Below are positions 61,696 to 64,000 of a stretch of DNA of 64,000 bases, one piece after another. The notes below the pieces were generated by a model. That model worked only from the letters and a program-made list of their open reading frames with translations. It was not told where the DNA came from and did not search any database. Source of the DNA: UBA12077 sp963665525 (GTDB taxonomy: Bacteria; Bacteroidota; Bacteroidia; Bacteroidales; UBA12077). The position numbers were made by a program, and so were the translations under genes. The stretch covers positions 434,001 through 498,000 of the forward strand of contig OY762280.1 of assembly GCA_963665525.1 (NCBI GenBank), read 5' to 3'. The stretch's first letter is position 1. Each line of letters starts with the position of its first letter.

Positions 61696-63807
61696 CTACA
61701 TATCTTTAAAAGGATTTGGTCCTATTAATTCAATTTCTTCCACGTAATCGTTAATTATTTGTGGGATTTTATCATAATCTGTTATTTCAACAAATTCAGT
61801 TCGTATTCTTTCGGGTTCAAGCATCATAGTTTCTAATGTTTCCTGAATATTCTCGCCACGAGTTTCGGTTAATTCACTTCCTTGAATAAAATGGCACTGA
61901 TAATCATCGCCGGGTTTACACCCAATTTGTAAAATACCATCATAGCCTTTCGAAAGGGCATCCGAAATCCAGACTTTATTAACCGAACCTATACAACGAA
62001 CTGGAATTACACGAACATATGGGCTGCATTTTAATCCTTTTTGTCCGGCCATATCCATTGCAGGGTAAGCATCGTTTTCGCAAACAAAAGCTAATATTCT
62101 TGGTTTTTCTTCAAACTCATCTGGAACCTCTACGGCTTTAATCATAGCAGAAACAGAGTTGATAGAATAATCGGCAAAGCTGATAACCCTTTCAGGACAA
62201 GCTCCTAAACAGATTCCACAACGACGGCATCGGTTAGGATTTTGAATCGGTGTTCCTTTTTCATTTTCGTCGTAAGCACCAAAAGGGCATTCTTCGGTGC
62301 ATCGTTTACAATCGGTACAACGATCTAAATATAATTCGGGATATGATTTATCGCCTGAGCGAGGATGAACAGATTCTCCACGCTTTGTAGCTTCAATGGT
62401 TTGAATAGCTTTTAACATAGCTCCAGAAGCATCTGATTTGCTCGATGCAATATCCATAGGTGCTCGTAAGCTGCCTGCAGCATAAATTCCTGTACGTCTT
62501 GTTTCGTAAGGGAAACAAATAAAATGTGAATCAGAAAAATTATATTTCAGTTCAGGTAATCCTTTTCCTAAGCGATAATTCAGATTTAAATCTTCTGTTC
62601 CATTTGGAACCATACCGGTTGCCAGTACAATCATATCGACTGTTAATGAAATATCTTCGCCTATTAAATTATCTTTAACATTAACCGATAAGTTATTATT
62701 ATTTTCTGTGATTTTCTGTATTTCACCTTTTGTAAAGAAAATCTGATCGTCTTTTTGAATTTCTTTATAGAATTCTTCATACAATCCTAAGGTACGAATG
62801 TCTTTATACACCATAAAAACATTCGATTCCGGACTTAAATCACGAATGTATTTTGCTTGTTTTAAGCTTGTTCCGCAGCAAAAGCCAGAACAATAGGAAA
62901 GATGATCTTTGTCTCTCGATCCTGCACACTGAATGAATAATACATTTTTTGGCAGTTTCTTATCAGGATTATTTTTTACAAAATCTTCAAACTCAACATT
63001 GGTTAAAACTTTAGGATTTCCATATCCAAGATGTGATAATTTATTTGCATCGTAAGGTTGCCAACCTGTTGCTGTAACAATTGATCCAACTGTGATTTTT
63101 TCACTATTCGTATTGTTTAGCTCAACTTCAAATAAGCCGGGTTGACCATCAATTTTATTGATTGTAGTAGATGTATGAACTTGAATACTATCGAATGATT
63201 TAAGTTCTTTTAGTCTATCTTCTATTTCCGGTTTGATCAATTCAGCGTATGGTGCAGTAGATGGAATTTGCTTATGTAATTTGTTCAACCATCCGCCTAA
63301 TTTCGCCTCTTTTTCAATGATATGGACTGTATAACCGGCTTTTGCTCCATCAATTGCTGCTGTAATGCCTGTAATTCCACCACCCACAACTAAAATATCC
63401 GAGCTGATATTTTCAGCAATAAATGGTTTTGGAATTTCGGTATTTTGAAGTTTGGTAATCGACATTCGAAGGTAATCTTCGGCTGCCATTTGAGTATCGT
63501 CTTCGTTAGGTTCCATACACCAGGCAACTTGTTCACGGATATTTACCCGATCAGTCATAATGTTCTCAGGAAAATCAAAAACATCTGTTTTTACTCTTGG
63601 AGAACATGCTGCAATAACAATTCTGTCAAGGTTTTCATTTGCAATATCGTTGTTGATTAAATCAAAACCTTCAACTGAGCAAAGTGATGAATGATTTTTA
63701 CAAACAGTAACATTTAATTCTGATGAAACCTGGCTTAATTTTTCAATATCTATTGCTTTGCCAATTTCACATCCAGAACATATATAAACTCCAACTTTTT
63801 TATCCAT
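61696..63807 (-). CDS. qmoB: QmoB-like: HdrA flavoprotein with MvhD-type C-terminal domain
   Basis: A 703-residue protein. The FAD-binding motif VVGGGITGITAAIDGAKAGY lies near residue 140. An Fe-S-binding region CAGSRDKDHLSYC and CCGTSLKQ follows, then two ferredoxin motifs, CTDCKRCTEECPFG and CRRCGICLGACPE. The C-terminal 140 residues resemble MvhD (FVCENDAYPAMDMA, VIPVRCIGSVN, GCKPGDDYQCH). HdrA plus MvhD is the layout of QmoB. It likely accepts electrons from QmoA or a soluble donor and passes them to QmoC. Flavin-based bifurcation by a related Hdr complex is an alternative. Confidence 0.88.
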   Translation of the reverse strand: MDKKVGVYICSGCEIGKAIDIEKLSQVSSELNVTVCKNHSSLCSVEGFDLINNDIANENLDRIVIAACSPRVKTDVFDFPENIMTDRVNIREQVAWCMEPNEDDTQMAAEDYLRMSITKLQNTEIPKPFIAENISSDILVVGGGITGITAAIDGAKAGYTVHIIEKEAKLGGWLNKLHKQIPSTAPYAELIKPEIEDRLKELKSFDSIQVHTSTTINKIDGQPGLFEVELNNTNSEKITVGSIVTATGWQPYDANKLSHLGYGNPKVLTNVEFEDFVKNNPDKKLPKNVLFIQCAGSRDKDHLSYCSGFCCGTSLKQAKYIRDLSPESNVFMVYKDIRTLGLYEEFYKEIQKDDQIFFTKGEIQKITENNNNLSVNVKDNLIGEDISLTVDMIVLATGMVPNGTEDLNLNYRLGKGLPELKYNFSDSHFICFPYETRRTGIYAAGSLRAPMDIASSKSDASGAMLKAIQTIEATKRGESVHPRSGDKSYPELYLDRCTDCKRCTEECPFGAYDENEKGTPIQNPNRCRRCGICLGACPERVISFADYSINSVSAMIKAVEVPDEFEEKPRILAFVCENDAYPAMDMAGQKGLKCSPYVRVIPVRCIGSVNKVWISDALSKGYDGILQIGCKPGDDYQCHFIQGSELTETRGENIQETLETMMLEPERIRTEFVEITDYDKIPQIINDYVEEIELIGPNPFKDM

Positions 63808-63841
63808 TTCTAAATAATTGATATTTGAAATCTGACCATTG

Positions 63842-64000
63842 TTAATTGATTTGAAGAGCTTTCACAGCTGCCGCCGTTGCATCTTTCACCGATGCAGAAA
63901 CATCCATAGGTTTTCGACTACAGGCTACCGGAATAATTCCATCTTTTTGTAAATCGGTAATGAAATGATTTTGATCTTTGTTAAGATTTAGATTACTGTC
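63842..64000 (-). CDS. qmoA: QmoA/HdrA-like flavoprotein, C-terminal fragment
   Basis: Only the last 52 residues are in the window; the gene continues beyond the right edge. The end reads PVACSRKPMDVSASVKDATAAAVKALQIN, in part the usual HdrA/QmoA C-terminus where a Cys precedes a PxDVxxSVxDA phrase. It lies 34 bases upstream of the qmoB-like gene on the same strand, fitting the order qmoA-qmoB-qmoC. The family call depends on this short segment and the neighbours. Confidence 0.7.
   Translation of the reverse strand, partial: DSNLNLNKDQNHFITDLQKDGIIPVACSRKPMDVSASVKDATAAAVKALQIN

Noticed and set aside
1..64000. rRNA, tRNA, CRISPR arrays, insertion sequences or prophage genes
   Set aside because: No transposase, integrase, regularly spaced repeat or tRNA-like fold was seen.

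Overview
The window looks like the chromosome of an anaerobic, probably marine, Bacteroidota of the Marinilabiliales type. It is AT-rich. It carries TonB-dependent receptors, a Reg_prop-type hybrid histidine kinase, promoter elements of the Bacteroidota form TAnnTTTG, and a large [FeFe]-hydrogenase and Hdr/Qmo-type redox inventory. The order-level placement is my inference; no rRNA or tRNA gene is present to test it.

Region 1 (1-10759) is a hydrogenase island on the + strand. It holds the end of a NuoF/HydB-like gene and a four-cluster HydA (170-1960). A six-gene signalling set follows (2377-6124): DRTGG, HATPase, HydS, DRTGG, PHP and HATPase. It ends with a thioredoxin-fold protein and a complete HydBAC bifurcating-type hydrogenase (6649-10759). 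Region 2 (11069-20965) is mixed: a chemoreceptor, FKBP isomerase, cupin, racemase, patatin/OMP, an unknown secreted repeat protein, a histone-deacetylase-like enzyme and a frameshifted VOC gene.

Region 3 (20973-34735) is a second hydrogenase island with two divergent arms. The minus arm encodes a [2Fe-2S] protein, a PAS-containing HydS and a PP2C-type phosphatase. The plus arm encodes a second HydCBA set with altered cofactor and proton-path residues, a HydS fused to a histidine kinase, two receiver proteins, Rex and RibF. Region 4 (34742-48829) has a TonB receptor, an ABC importer interleaved with a hybrid histidine kinase, then a TM1266-like regulator, a TonB receptor, HydG and two small paralogues. 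Region 5 (48955-64000) has an FtsX-type permease, a TolC/RND/adaptor efflux operon, LytS/LytTR, a small Cys-rich protein, a SiaC-family protein and a Qmo-like complex that runs off the right end.

The most interesting picture is a hydrogen/redox sensing network. Six H-cluster proteins lie within about 31 kb: three HydA and three HydS. Each HydS gene sits with a different output: Ser/Thr-kinase-like ATPases, a PP2C phosphatase, or a fused histidine kinase. Four promoters in the window carry 18-bp sites of the form TTGTTA-N6-TAACAA, expected for the NADH sensor Rex, and rex itself lies at the end of the second hydrogenase island. Three of these promoters precede hydrogenase or hydrogenase-maturation operons and the fourth precedes the Cys-rich orphan. 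The wiring is inferred from gene order and motifs.
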